NCBI GenBank assembly: GCA_019636445.1
Contig: JAHBXO010000010.1
Location: 1 to 64,000, forward strand
Direction of reading: 5' to 3'
From: Gemmataceae bacterium
Lineage (GTDB): Bacteria > Planctomycetota > Planctomycetia > Gemmatales > Gemmataceae
Length of the DNA: 64,000 nt
Shown: one piece after another, positions 18,914 through 28,305 of the stretch
Position numbering within the stretch: position 1 is the stretch's first letter
Layout of the letters: every line of letters starts with the position of its first letter
Position numbers and translations under genes: made by a program
The notes under the pieces: model-generated
Told to the model about the DNA's origin: nothing
Seen by the model: only the letters and a program-made list of their open reading frames with translations
Databases searched by the model: none

Positions 18914-20821
18914 TCAACGAGACGGTTCGTACAAATCGGCGACCGGCAGCGAACGGAACCGAGACGAGATACGACCGGACTTCGGTTCGCTCACGTAATA
19001 CGTGAGGACGAGCCGATCCCTCACGAACGCGATGCTCGTATAAGCGAAGCCGCGATCGGCGTCGGTTTCCAGGTTGCGGACGCGCTTCCACGTGCGGCCT
19101 TCGTCCGAGGAGATCGCGACCGTCAGGGGCGTGCGAACGCCGCCGTGGCCCGCCTTCGAATCGTAGGTGTTGTTCCAGACCAGCAGCCAGTCGCCGGTGG
19201 CCGGGATGCGGCGGATCGTCGCGGGGGCTTCGGGCGCCTTCACGGAGAGAGTTCCCGGATCGCCCCAGTGGTCGCCGCCATCCTTCGAGATCGCCGTTGT
19301 AATGTGGCCGAGTTGCGTGCGTGCGATCATGAGCAGTTTGCCATCGGCGAGTTCCAGCACCTCCGGCTCCATCGCTCCACGCTTCGGCGCATCGACGGTA
19401 TCCGAACCGGCTTTCCAGGTTTTCCCCTCATCATCGGAAAAGAAGCAGCGACAGACGAAATGGCCACCCTTCGAGACGTCCGCCGTCCACGCGACCGGAC
19501 AGACGATGCGGCCGTTCGCGAGCACCGTCACCCGATCGTTGTTCATGACGTGGTAGCCGGGGCGATCCGTCACGAGAGTCGGCGGGCCGAAGGTGTGGCC
19601 GTCATCGTTGGAGATGCGGAAGAAGACTTTCAGGTCGGTCGAGCCGTTCTTGACGAGGTAAAAAAGGCCGAGCGGTCCGTCGACCGCGTTCGGCTTCAAC
19701 CGGCGCAGGGTGACCGACATGACGTTCTGTTTGCCGGTGTTCTCTTGAAGGATGCGCGGTTCGCCCCAGGTGCGGCCGTCGTCGCGGGATGAGCGGGCGA
19801 CGATCCGGGCCGTCGCCGCGTCGGCCGCTCCACCGACGAATTCGGTGGTAGCGAAGAGGAGCGAACCGTCCGTGAGGAACGCGACCGAACCTTCGGAATA
19901 GCGGGGGTTCGCGACCGTCGCCGGGTAGACATCCCGAACGAGGACCGGCCGGCCGGCGGCGACGGGCAAGCCGAGTGCGCCCGCGGACTGCGACATCACG
20001 ATCAGCGATTGCGCCGCCCGGACTCGCACGTCGAGCGTCGGGTCGTTCAACAGGCGGACGAGCGCGTCACGCGAGCCGTCGAGTCGGGCATAGCCGGCGA
20101 ACTCGGCGGAATAGGTTCTTACGGCCGGTTCGCTCGCGGACAGATTCGCGAGCAGTTGTTTGTTCGCGGCGTCATCGCCGAGCAGCGCCCGGGCGTTGAC
20201 CGCATAGGCCTGTGCGAGCGGGTCGGTTTCCGTCTTGAAGGCGGCGAGGATCGACCGCACATCGGATCGCGCACCGAGTTGACCGAGGATCCACGCGGCG
20301 ACCTTGCGATTCTCGCGATCCGGATCGGACAGCATTGCGCGTACCGCGACCAGCGCCGTCGGGTGGCCGCACCGGGCGAGAGCGGCCGCAGCCATCAGCT
20401 TCAGCTTCACGTTCTCGTTTTGAGCGAAGGCTGCCCGCAGTTTCGTTCCGTCGCCGACCTCGGCCATCTTGAAGAGGCTCTCGGCGGCGTGCGTGTGGCC
20501 GTTCGAGCCGGGTTTGTCGAGAATCGCGAAGAGAATGGAAAGCTTCGACCGGTCGCCGGCGCGCACGGCCTCGCGCGCCAGCCCGCAGCGCTTCTGGTCG
20601 TCGGATTCCGTCCGTTTCGCAATCGCATCGAGCACCTCCCGGCCATGCCCGGCGAGCGAGAGTGCTTCGGCCGCGTGCATTGCGGGCCAGAATTCGTCCG
20701 ATGTCAGCCCGTCGCGCAGGATCTTCACGCACCGGTCACGGAGTGGCGCATCGAGAGGAGGCGGCTCGGCGGCCTGCATCGGAATCGCCGAGAACACGGC
20801 AAGCAACACGAGTCCGCGCAT
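18914..20821 (-). CDS. Secreted HEAT-repeat plus sialidase-type beta-propeller protein
   Basis: A 635-residue exported protein. Signal peptide MRGLVLLAVFSAIPMQAA is followed by alpha-helical HEAT-like repeats (about 25-280) and a six-bladed sialidase-type propeller (about 290-630) with five Asp-box motifs: SRDDGRTW, SNDDGHTF, SDDEGKTW, SKDGGDHW and SSDEGRTW. It probably binds or hydrolyses glycans outside the cytoplasm; true sialidase activity is not established. The ATG at 20821 has GAGG at good spacing. A GTG four codons upstream overlaps the preceding stop (GTGA) and is the alternative start. It is last in a leftward three-gene set. Confidence 0.83.
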   Translation of the reverse strand: MRGLVLLAVFSAIPMQAAEPPPLDAPLRDRCVKILRDGLTSDEFWPAMHAAEALSLAGHGREVLDAIAKRTESDDQKRCGLAREAVRAGDRSKLSILFAILDKPGSNGHTHAAESLFKMAEVGDGTKLRAAFAQNENVKLKLMAAAALARCGHPTALVAVRAMLSDPDRENRKVAAWILGQLGARSDVRSILAAFKTETDPLAQAYAVNARALLGDDAANKQLLANLSASEPAVRTYSAEFAGYARLDGSRDALVRLLNDPTLDVRVRAAQSLIVMSQSAGALGLPVAAGRPVLVRDVYPATVANPRYSEGSVAFLTDGSLLFATTEFVGGAADAATARIVARSSRDDGRTWGEPRILQENTGKQNVMSVTLRRLKPNAVDGPLGLFYLVKNGSTDLKVFFRISNDDGHTFGPPTLVTDRPGYHVMNNDRVTVLANGRIVCPVAWTADVSKGGHFVCRCFFSDDEGKTWKAGSDTVDAPKRGAMEPEVLELADGKLLMIARTQLGHITTAISKDGGDHWGDPGTLSVKAPEAPATIRRIPATGDWLLVWNNTYDSKAGHGGVRTPLTVAISSDEGRTWKRVRNLETDADRGFAYTSIAFVRDRLVLTYYVSEPKSGRISSRFRSLPVADLYEPSR

Positions 20822-20829
20822 GGTGAGCC

Positions 20830-21831
20830 TCACGGGTTGTCGGCGATCGTTTCCCAGCCGCCGCGTTCGGCCGAGCGGAGGATCGCGAGATTCACGGCGA
20901 GTGTCTGCCGGGCGTCGGCGAGCGGACAGGCCACGGCGCTCGTTCCTTCGACCGCATCAAGGAAGGCCCCGGCCTGGCGGACGAAGAGCGCATCCCGTTC
21001 GAGCGTCGGCGTCGCTTCGTCGGTCCACGGCGCGCCGGGTTCGATGGCCCATCGCCAGCGGCACTCATGCGCTTCGAAACGTACGGTTCCGCGCTGACAC
21101 ACGACCGTCAGCGTCGTCTCGTTTGGGGCCTGATGCTGGTTCAGGTTGAAGCAGCCCATCACTCTTCCGTGCCGCGTGAGGACGTGGACCGTGTCCTCGA
21201 CGGTCACGCCGTCGAGCACCTGATGGCCGACATCCGCCACGAGCCGATCCACCGGATCGACGAGCCACTCGGCCGCGTTCACGATGTGGGTGAGCGCGTC
21301 CTGGACGGCGCCGCCGCCGGTCGCCCGGTCGTTGTAGTAGATCGTGCGATACGCCGGCCGGTAGAACGGGAAATGCTGACCGCACTGCGCGACGACCTGC
21401 ACCGGCTCGCCGAAGCGGCCGGAGCGGATCGCCTCGCGCATCGCCGCGAGCGCGGGGTGCGACCGGTAGACGTACGCGACGCCCACGGTACGATCGCAAG
21501 ATTCGCGAATCAACTCGTCGACGCCGTCGAACCCGGTGGCCAGGGGTTTCTCGATCAAGACGTGAGCGCCGGCCCGCACGGCCGCGAGCGCCATCGGCAC
21601 GTGCCGGTGCGCCGGCGTGCAGATCACGACGACCTCAGGACGACTCGCAAGACCCGCATCCAGATCGGCGAAGGTTTCCGCGATCGAATAGCGATCCGCC
21701 ACGATCCATCGCAATTCGGCATTCACTTCGCAGATCGAAACCGCCGCGCGGCCGGTGGCGGCGAAGCAGCGCGCGTGCCGCTCGCCGATCGATCCGACGC
21801 CGACAATCAGGACCCGATGGACTTTTCGCAT
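20830..21831 (-). CDS. Gfo/Idh/MocA family NAD(P)-dependent oxidoreductase
   Basis: A 333-residue cytoplasmic dehydrogenase. The N-terminal Rossmann fold has GVGSIG (11-16). The family motif EKPLA (about 94-98) supplies the catalytic lysine, and a C-terminal alpha/beta substrate domain follows. These enzymes oxidise or reduce sugars, inositols or amino-sugar derivatives. The ATG at 21831 starts the Rossmann core; the longer open frame would run into the upstream gene. It is 17 bases downstream of the PLP-enzyme gene and nearly overlaps the propeller gene, so the three are probably one operon. Substrate unknown. Confidence 0.88.
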   Translation of the reverse strand: MRKVHRVLIVGVGSIGERHARCFAATGRAAVSICEVNAELRWIVADRYSIAETFADLDAGLASRPEVVVICTPAHRHVPMALAAVRAGAHVLIEKPLATGFDGVDELIRESCDRTVGVAYVYRSHPALAAMREAIRSGRFGEPVQVVAQCGQHFPFYRPAYRTIYYNDRATGGGAVQDALTHIVNAAEWLVDPVDRLVADVGHQVLDGVTVEDTVHVLTRHGRVMGCFNLNQHQAPNETTLTVVCQRGTVRFEAHECRWRWAIEPGAPWTDEATPTLERDALFVRQAGAFLDAVEGTSAVACPLADARQTLAVNLAILRSAERGGWETIADNP

Positions 21832-21848
21832 TGCACTCTCGAAGCCGA

Positions 21849-22925
21849 TCAGGATAGCCGAGCGAAATCGTCGACTTCGATCAGCGGGCACGTGGTTCCG
21901 TCCAGCATCCGCTGGATGGAGGCTTGGTCTTTGAAGCCGGAGCCGGTGACAACACAGACGACGGTCGCGTCGCGCGCCAGCCAGCCGTCGCGGGCCGCGG
22001 CGAGCGCCCCGGCGAGCGCGGTGGCAGCGGCCGGTTCACAGAAGATCCCTTCCTCCATCGCGAGCCGCTTCTGGGTGGCCCAGATCTCGTCATCCGAAAC
22101 CGCGTGCCCGGTTCCGCCGGACGATCGGGCCGCCTCGAGGGCCAGCCCGCCGTCGATGACGGTCGGCACCTGAAGGCCGCTGACCTTGGTGGTACAGTTC
22201 ACGGTGCGCGGCGCGGACATCTCCCGCAATGGCGTGGCGATCGTGTCGTTCCCGACCGGCTGCACGACCTCGATTCGCGGGGCGCTCGTTCGGAGTCCCT
22301 TTCGTACGAGGTCATCGAATCCGAAAGCCGTCGCGACGACCAGCCCGCCGCCGCCAGCGGGACAGAAGACGTGATCGATCTGCGGTCCGAGCTGTTCATT
22401 CAACTCATATGCGATCGTCTTCACGCCCGCCATGCCAAGCGGACTGTAGGCGAAGGCGCTGATCTGCACCGCCGCGCCGGGTTGCGAGCCGAGACGGCGG
22501 ACCGTGTCCATCACGGCGGAACTGACGGACGGATCGATGCCGAAACCGCGGATGCGGGCAAGCTTCGCCCCGTACGCGAGCATTTGCTGCAGCTTACCCT
22601 CCGGAGCCGTCTCGACGATCGCGATCCGGCACTCGATTCCGGCGGCGGCACAATACGCGGCCAGAGCCGAGCCGGTATTGCCGCTGGAAGTGGCGACGCA
22701 GCGCGTCTGCCCGGCGGCGACCATGTGCGAGACGGCCGCGGCCGCGAAGCGATCCTTGTACGAGCCGGTCGGCGTGGCGAAATCGAGCTTGAAGTAAAGC
22801 CGGTTCAAGCCCGCGGCCGGCCCGATCCGCCGCGAGCGGACGAGCGGCGTGTTCCCCTCGCCCAGCGTGATACGGGCGTGCTCGGGCACGGTATCCAACC
22901 ATTGCGACCATCGCCAGATGCTCAT
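21849..22925 (-). CDS. Threonine-synthase-like PLP-dependent enzyme (fold type II)
   Basis: A 358-residue enzyme of the threonine synthase / cysteine synthase superfamily. The Schiff-base lysine is K57 in TGSYKDRF. The cofactor phosphate loops are SSGNTGSALA and CPAGGGGLV. It resembles threonine synthase most, with the early GEGNTPLV motif. Its place ahead of a Gfo/Idh/MocA oxidoreductase and a secreted propeller, away from other threonine genes, makes a specialised beta-replacement or elimination reaction possible. It is first in its operon. The ATG at 22925 sits 115 bases from the divergent SDR gene. Confidence 0.85.
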   Translation of the reverse strand: MSIWRWSQWLDTVPEHARITLGEGNTPLVRSRRIGPAAGLNRLYFKLDFATPTGSYKDRFAAAAVSHMVAAGQTRCVATSSGNTGSALAAYCAAAGIECRIAIVETAPEGKLQQMLAYGAKLARIRGFGIDPSVSSAVMDTVRRLGSQPGAAVQISAFAYSPLGMAGVKTIAYELNEQLGPQIDHVFCPAGGGGLVVATAFGFDDLVRKGLRTSAPRIEVVQPVGNDTIATPLREMSAPRTVNCTTKVSGLQVPTVIDGGLALEAARSSGGTGHAVSDDEIWATQKRLAMEEGIFCEPAAATALAGALAAARDGWLARDATVVCVVTGSGFKDQASIQRMLDGTTCPLIEVDDFARLS

Positions 22926-23040
22926 CGATTCCCCTGGCCGATCCGGTACGCCGCATTGTACCCGCGATTGCGCGGGACTCCATCACTTGCTGGCCGGACC
23001 CTGCCGGGGTACGCTGCCTCGAACCTCTGGAGCGAATCGC

Positions 23041-23829
23041 ATGAAGTTGCTTGGCAAGACGGCGCTCGTTACAGGTGCCGCGCGCGGCATCGGGAAGGGC
23101 TGCGCAATCGAACTGGCCCGCGCCGGCGCGAATGTCGCCATCAACGATCTCACCGCCTCGCCGGAGGCGGAGGCGACCGTCGCGGAGATTCGCGCGATGG
23201 GTCGCCAAGCCGTCCTGATCGAAGGCGACGTGTTCGAGCGCCCGTCGTGCGAGTCGGTGGCGGCCCGCGCCATCGAAGCCCTCGGCCGGCTCGACCTCTT
23301 CGTGAGCAATCCGGCGTATTCTCGCCGCGGCGACTTCCTCGATTACGATCCCGACCTCTTCGAGCGGGTGCTGAAGGGGACGCTGTTCGGCGGGTTCCAC
23401 ATGAGCCAACTCGTCGCGCGGCACATGGTCGCTCGCGGCGGCGGCGGGAAGATCGTCTTCGTCTCCAGCGTGCATGCGCGCATTCCGTTCGCGCGCAGCG
23501 TCGCCTACAACGCCGCCAAGATCGGGCTGACGCACATGGCACGCACCATCGCCGCCGAGCTGTTGTCGCATCGCATCAACGTGAACGTGATCGAACCGGG
23601 CTGGATCGACACGCCTGGCGAACACGCCACGTTCGGCAGCGACACGATCGCCCAGGCCGGCCCCACGCTGCCGTGGGGCCGCCTCGGCCAACCAGAAGAC
23701 ATCGGCCGTGCCGCGGTCTTCCTCTGCTCGGACGATGCCGACTACATCACCGGCACGGAACTCGTGGTGGACGGCGGCCTGTGCCTGCGGGGCGCCGGCG
23801 GCGCGGGGGCTACGGAGAAGCCAAAGTGA
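23041..23829 (+). CDS. Short-chain dehydrogenase/reductase
   Basis: A 262-residue classical SDR with TGAARGIG (11-18), catalytic Ser142/143, Tyr156 and Lys160 in YNAAK, and a PGWIDTP segment after the active site. The usual NNAG structural motif reads SNPAYS, a noticeable departure. A GGAG ribosome site lies about nine bases before the ATG. It is read away from the PLP-enzyme operon and is followed after 88 bases by the PQQ-like propeller gene. Likely an NAD(P)-dependent oxidoreductase of a sugar or hydroxy-acid; substrate not deducible. Confidence 0.88.
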   Translation: MKLLGKTALVTGAARGIGKGCAIELARAGANVAINDLTASPEAEATVAEIRAMGRQAVLIEGDVFERPSCESVAARAIEALGRLDLFVSNPAYSRRGDFLDYDPDLFERVLKGTLFGGFHMSQLVARHMVARGGGGKIVFVSSVHARIPFARSVAYNAAKIGLTHMARTIAAELLSHRINVNVIEPGWIDTPGEHATFGSDTIAQAGPTLPWGRLGQPEDIGRAAVFLCSDDADYITGTELVVDGGLCLRGAGGAGATEKPK

Positions 23830-23917
23830 ACTCGTGGGCGATTGCATCGTGGCACGCCGCGGCGATCGCGACTATGCTGGGAACCACATTCGTCGCACCG
23901 AACCGGAGAACGCCGAG

Positions 23918-25342
23918 ATGTTCAAGCGATCGGGGACCGCCTCGCTGGTGGTGCTGGCACTCGGAACGATTTTGCGCGCCGAAGATTGGCCAGGATTTCG
24001 CGGCCCGAACGCCGCCGGCGTCTCGTCGAGCAAGAACCTGCCAACCCAATTCTCGGAGACGGAAAACGTCCTTTGGCGTGCGGATCTCGGCGAAGGGATC
24101 GCGTCGCCGATCATTGCGTCGGGCAAGGTATTCACGACAGCGATGACCGGGGTGAAGACCTTCAGCGTCTTCGCGCACGACGCCGCTTCCGGCAAGCCGG
24201 TCTGGCGGCGCGACTTCGATACCGGCGCGCTCCCGCGCATCACGCCGCCGAACAGCCACGCGTCGTCGACCCCGGCGGCCGACGGGAAGCGCGTCTATGT
24301 CTACTTCAGCACGCTCGGCCTCCGCGCGTTCGACGCCATGTCCGGCAAAGATGCTTGGACCTGCCCACTGCCGAAACCGTCTTACCTCATGGACTGGGGC
24401 GCGGCTTCGTCGCCGGTCGTCTTCAAGGATTCGGTCCTGTTCTGCCAGGACGACGACTTGAACCCGTACCTGCTCTGTGTGGACGCGGCGACCGGCAAGG
24501 AACGGTGGAAGACGCCGCGCAAGGACGTGCTCGCCGGCTACGCCGTGCCCGTGATCTGTGAGACTAAGACCCAAACGGATATCGTCGTCGCGGGTACCGG
24601 CAAGATGATCGGCTACGATCCAACGAACGGCCAGGAACGCTGGACTTGCAACACGCTCGTCCGCACAGTGATGACCACCCCGGCCGTGAAGGACGGCGTC
24701 ATCTACGTCGCGGTTCAGAGCTACGGCGACAGCACGCGGACGCTCAAATTCGCCTTGCTGGAATGGATGGACACGAATCAGGACAAGAAGCTCGCCCGCG
24801 ACGAAGTGCCGAAGGAGTTTCAAGATCGTTTCGACGCCTCGGATACGAACAAGGACGGTTTCATTGCCGGCGACGAGCTGGATACCGCGTTCCAATCGAA
24901 GGGGAATCGCGTTGGCGGCGGCAACATCATCCAGGCGATCAAGGGCGGTGGTACCGGCGACGTGACGAAGACGCACCTGCTCTGGAACGTCACGAAACCT
25001 TACCCATCGAACCTCGCGTCGCCGCTGGTGTCGGGCGACCGGTTGCTCGTCGTGAAAGCCGGAGGTCTCTCGACGTCGCTGAATATCGCGAAGGGCCAGC
25101 GAAACTGGGAACTGGAGCGGATCAACAACTTTGGCGACCAGTACGCGTCGCCAGTGGCCGCCGACGGCAAGGTGTTCATCGCGGGTCGCAACGGATTCGT
25201 GATGATCTTGGAGGACAGCGCGAGCCTGGACGTGCTTTCCAAGAACGACATGGGCGGCGAGATCATCGCCACGCCCGCGATCGCCGACGGCCGGCTGTTC
25301 ATCCGCACGCGCGAGAAACTGTACTGCGTGGGGAAGAAGTAG
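23918..25342 (+). CDS. Secreted PQQ-like beta-propeller protein with EF-hand pair
   Basis: A 474-residue exported protein: signal peptide ending near LRAEDW, then propeller blades with recurring A.TGK..W / D..TGKERW signatures (SGKPVWRR, TGKERWKT, NGQERWTC), characteristic of PQQ-binding-like repeats. An EF-hand pair is inserted between blades, DTNQDKKLARDE and DTNKDGFIAGDE (about residues 286-325), giving probable calcium binding. The motif DWPGFRGPNAAGVS right after the signal peptide is typical of planctomycete members. The ATG at 23918 has GGAG upstream. The gene is followed after 19 bases by another secreted protein. Function unknown; such proteins are often assumed to be dehydrogenase-like or scaffold proteins. 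Confidence 0.88.
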   Translation: MFKRSGTASLVVLALGTILRAEDWPGFRGPNAAGVSSSKNLPTQFSETENVLWRADLGEGIASPIIASGKVFTTAMTGVKTFSVFAHDAASGKPVWRRDFDTGALPRITPPNSHASSTPAADGKRVYVYFSTLGLRAFDAMSGKDAWTCPLPKPSYLMDWGAASSPVVFKDSVLFCQDDDLNPYLLCVDAATGKERWKTPRKDVLAGYAVPVICETKTQTDIVVAGTGKMIGYDPTNGQERWTCNTLVRTVMTTPAVKDGVIYVAVQSYGDSTRTLKFALLEWMDTNQDKKLARDEVPKEFQDRFDASDTNKDGFIAGDELDTAFQSKGNRVGGGNIIQAIKGGGTGDVTKTHLLWNVTKPYPSNLASPLVSGDRLLVVKAGGLSTSLNIAKGQRNWELERINNFGDQYASPVAADGKVFIAGRNGFVMILEDSASLDVLSKNDMGGEIIATPAIADGRLFIRTREKLYCVGKK

Positions 25343-25361
25343 TCTCTTGGAGATTCCATCG

Positions 25362-26867
25362 ATGAAATTCGCTCTGCCCGCGCTCCTCACGGCCTTGCTG
25401 TCCGTAGTGCCAATCTGGGCCGGACCGAAAGTCGCCGTCGTGGTCGGTACCGATGCGCCGAAGCTGGAGCGGTTCGCGGCCGAGGAGATCGCGGCGCAGT
25501 TCAAGCGACTCTTCGATGCCGACGCCACCGTTGCGAACACGATTCCGAGCGCCTTCGAAAATCTGATTCTCGTCGGAAGCCCAACCACCAACCCGGCGGT
25601 CGCGGCGGTCCTTGGCGACGGCTGGCCGAAACTCACCGATCAAGGCCACATCCTCCGGAGCGTGACCCTCAAGGACCGCAAGGCGCTGGTCGTCGGGGGT
25701 GGCTCGCCGGTCGCGACGCTGTGGGCCGCGTACGAGTTGGGGCAGCACTTCGGCATCCGCCCGTTCCTCCACGGCGACGTGCTGCCGGAGAAAGTGCCGG
25801 AGTTGAAGCTCGACGACATCGATATCAAGTTCGAACCCGCTACGAACGTTCGGGTTTGGAGACTCATGGGAACTTCACCGACCAGCTACGGCGGCTGGGG
25901 ACTCGCCGAATACAAGACGCTCTTTCGGCAACTGGCGAAACTCAAATTCAACTACGTTCAACTCGGATCGTCCAAGGACCAGAAACCGATTCCGGTCGCG
26001 GGTGACACGCCGGGTCGCAAAGCGTTCAAGGGCGCGAAGGAATTCGACATCGCGGATCTCCTCGGCAAGACGGGAGCCGAACGCCAGGCAGCGGCGCAAG
26101 CTCTCGATCGCGGCGTAGCCGAATCCGCCGTCGAATATGGGTTGGACGTGAAGCCGCTTCCGAAGCTGCAATTAGCTTGGGTTTCGATGCGCGGATTTCT
26201 CCCCCGCGTTCCCGTCAATTCCTTGTCGGATGGCATGGGATTCGACATCATTGCCGAGGTGCCCGGCGACCTCGGCCCTGCGGTCTATCACTTGGCGCGC
26301 CGGGCGTTCGAGCCGAAGCTGACCCCGAAGGAAGCCTTCACGCAATACTTCACGCCGATCGTCGGCACCGCGTCCACGGAGCGAGTCTTGCTTGGCATCG
26401 GCCTGCTCGGGGAGGCCGAGAAGCTCGTGGAATCGGCCGACAAGAAATTCGAATTGTCTCCGGACTTCGTCGCGAACCTGCTGAAGTCCGGCGACGCGCC
26501 GCCGGAGTGGTGGAAGAAGGCGGGCAAGCACTACGCCGGGGCGATGGACGAAATGTATCGCGGCATCCGGGCGACCTACAACGATCCGGCCCGGCCGGTG
26601 CTGCTCTATTACGCGAAGCGAAGCGAGTTCGCCGTCCAGTTCTTCAATTGCCTCGATGCGACTCGGCTCGCCGGCGCGGCCCGGAAGGCGGGCGACAAGG
26701 ACGCCGAGCTTCAGCATCTCGAGAAGGCGACCGAATCGATCTACAACGCGCTAAACGCCTATGGCGACGTGGCCCGCGATCCAAGCGATCGCGGTGCCAT
26801 CGCGCTGTTAGCCGAAACGATCTATCGACCACTTATGTCGGAACTGAAGGCCGCTTCGAAGAAGTGA
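25362..26867 (+). CDS. Secreted protein with GH67/DUF4838-type N-terminal domain
   Basis: A 501-residue protein with signal peptide MKFALPALLTALLSVVPIWA and GGAG ahead of the ATG. Residues about 22-150 look like the N-terminal alpha/beta domain found in alpha-glucuronidases and DUF4838 proteins (AVVVGTDAPKLERFAAEEIA, then a GGGSPVATLWAAYELGQHFG stretch followed by FG.RPFLHGD). The rest is helical and lacks clear catalytic motifs. It is related in design to the DUF4838 protein at the right end of the window but is shorter and has no cysteine cluster. Its last 35 bases overlap the convergent symporter gene. Confidence 0.68.
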   Translation: MKFALPALLTALLSVVPIWAGPKVAVVVGTDAPKLERFAAEEIAAQFKRLFDADATVANTIPSAFENLILVGSPTTNPAVAAVLGDGWPKLTDQGHILRSVTLKDRKALVVGGGSPVATLWAAYELGQHFGIRPFLHGDVLPEKVPELKLDDIDIKFEPATNVRVWRLMGTSPTSYGGWGLAEYKTLFRQLAKLKFNYVQLGSSKDQKPIPVAGDTPGRKAFKGAKEFDIADLLGKTGAERQAAAQALDRGVAESAVEYGLDVKPLPKLQLAWVSMRGFLPRVPVNSLSDGMGFDIIAEVPGDLGPAVYHLARRAFEPKLTPKEAFTQYFTPIVGTASTERVLLGIGLLGEAEKLVESADKKFELSPDFVANLLKSGDAPPEWWKKAGKHYAGAMDEMYRGIRATYNDPARPVLLYYAKRSEFAVQFFNCLDATRLAGAARKAGDKDAELQHLEKATESIYNALNAYGDVARDPSDRGAIALLAETIYRPLMSELKAASKK

Positions 26868-28305
26868 GTCGGCTTGCCAGCGTGCCGACCACGACCCCCG
26901 CGAGGAGCGCCGCCGGCGGCGACCAGAGGAACCACTTCGCCCCCCAGCCGAACGCGACCATCACCGCGACCGCCACGCTCGCCACCGTGGCCACGACGGC
27001 CGCGCGGGACGTGGCGCGCGGCACGAACATCGCAAGGAAAAACAGCACGAAGATCGGCGCGCTCAACAGGTTCACCACCTTGAAACAGAGTTCCAGGAGG
27101 TTCGACGCCAGGCTTCCAACAATGAGGCTCAGCCCCACGGCCAGCGCGGCGACCACGACGGACACGATTCGCGCCAATCGGACCTCGTCGCTGGACGGGA
27201 TCTCCCGACCGCGTGCGCGGCCGAGAAAGTCCCGCACGATCACGGCCGAAGTCGAATTGAACCCGCTCGACAGACTCGACATCGCGGCCGCGAGGATCGC
27301 CGCGATCACCAATCCCGTCAGCCCCGATGGCAGGGCGATCACGATGAAATGCGGCATCAATTTGTCCGCGTCCGTCGCAATCGTCCAGCCGGCCTTCATC
27401 GCCTCGGGCTTGGCCTGGAAGTAGCCCATCACCGCCAGCCCGGCGATGCCCAGCATTACGACACTCAACACGGTCGAAAGAAGTTGGATGCCGAATGACC
27501 GGCGTGCGGCCGCCGCGTCGCGGGTCGCCAGGTAGCGCTGGATCGCCATCTGGTCCGAGCCGGCGGTACAGGTGAGCCAAACGAGCATGGCGCAGAACGC
27601 GCCGACGACCGTGCGCGAGGATCCCGGCGCTGGAAGCACCTTGGGTTCGGGCCAGTGCGCCGGCCAGGACGTCGGCCACCAGGCACCGACGCCGCCGAGC
27701 GCGATCGTCGCGATGACGATCGTCGCGATCGCTCCGAAGAACATCAGCACCGCCTGGATCGCGTCGGTCACGACTACCGCCTTGAAGCCCCCTCCGGCCG
27801 TGTACGCCAGCGTGATCCCTGCCATGGCCAGACTTAGGACGGGCATCCAGTTCGGATCCAGTTCGAGCAGCGGGATGAGGACGACGCTAAGGGTCGCGTA
27901 CAGGATCGATCCCATCCAGAACACGCGGAGGAGGACAAACATGGACGCGCCGAGCAACCGCCCGGTCAGGCCGAGCCGGGCTTCGAGCAGTTCGTAGCCG
28001 CTGGTCGCTCGCAGGGCCACGATGCGCGGGATCAACAGCCAGCCGACGATGGCGAAGGCGAACGGCAACGAGAGGAGTTCGGCAAAGACGACCGGGCCGT
28101 TCTTGGCCATCTCGCCGGGCAGTGCGAGGTACGTCAGGGTGCTGGTGAGCGTGGCGAAGAGCGACAGGCCGATCATCAGCGGATTCATCGACCGGCCGCC
28201 GAGCAGGTAGTCGTCCGACGTGCGGACCTGCCGGGCATAGTGGCGCCCGATGGCGATCAAGCCGAGTCCGTACAGGGCGATCACCAGATAATCGAGAACG
28301 GTCAT
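26833..28305 (-). CDS. Sodium:solute symporter family protein
   Basis: A 490-residue inner-membrane transporter of the SSS family with about 13 hydrophobic spans. It shows the early DDYLLGGRS motif, GYELLEARLG and the later SSLSSGFNSTSAVI sodium-site region. It is last in the leftward catabolic operon and its ATG overlaps the stop of the deacylase gene (ATGA), so it probably imports the substrate handled by the aldolase and dehydrogenase. Its 3' end overlaps the convergent upstream-coded secreted protein by 35 bases. Confidence 0.92.
   Translation of the reverse strand: MTVLDYLVIALYGLGLIAIGRHYARQVRTSDDYLLGGRSMNPLMIGLSLFATLTSTLTYLALPGEMAKNGPVVFAELLSLPFAFAIVGWLLIPRIVALRATSGYELLEARLGLTGRLLGASMFVLLRVFWMGSILYATLSVVLIPLLELDPNWMPVLSLAMAGITLAYTAGGGFKAVVVTDAIQAVLMFFGAIATIVIATIALGGVGAWWPTSWPAHWPEPKVLPAPGSSRTVVGAFCAMLVWLTCTAGSDQMAIQRYLATRDAAAARRSFGIQLLSTVLSVVMLGIAGLAVMGYFQAKPEAMKAGWTIATDADKLMPHFIVIALPSGLTGLVIAAILAAAMSSLSSGFNSTSAVIVRDFLGRARGREIPSSDEVRLARIVSVVVAALAVGLSLIVGSLASNLLELCFKVVNLLSAPIFVLFFLAMFVPRATSRAAVVATVASVAVAVMVAFGWGAKWFLWSPPAALLAGVVVGTLASRLTSSKRPSVPT

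Noticed and set aside
21849..22925. Calling this gene thrC (housekeeping threonine synthase)
   Set aside because: Motifs fit the superfamily, but the neighbourhood is not threonine biosynthesis and specificity cannot be read from the sequence.
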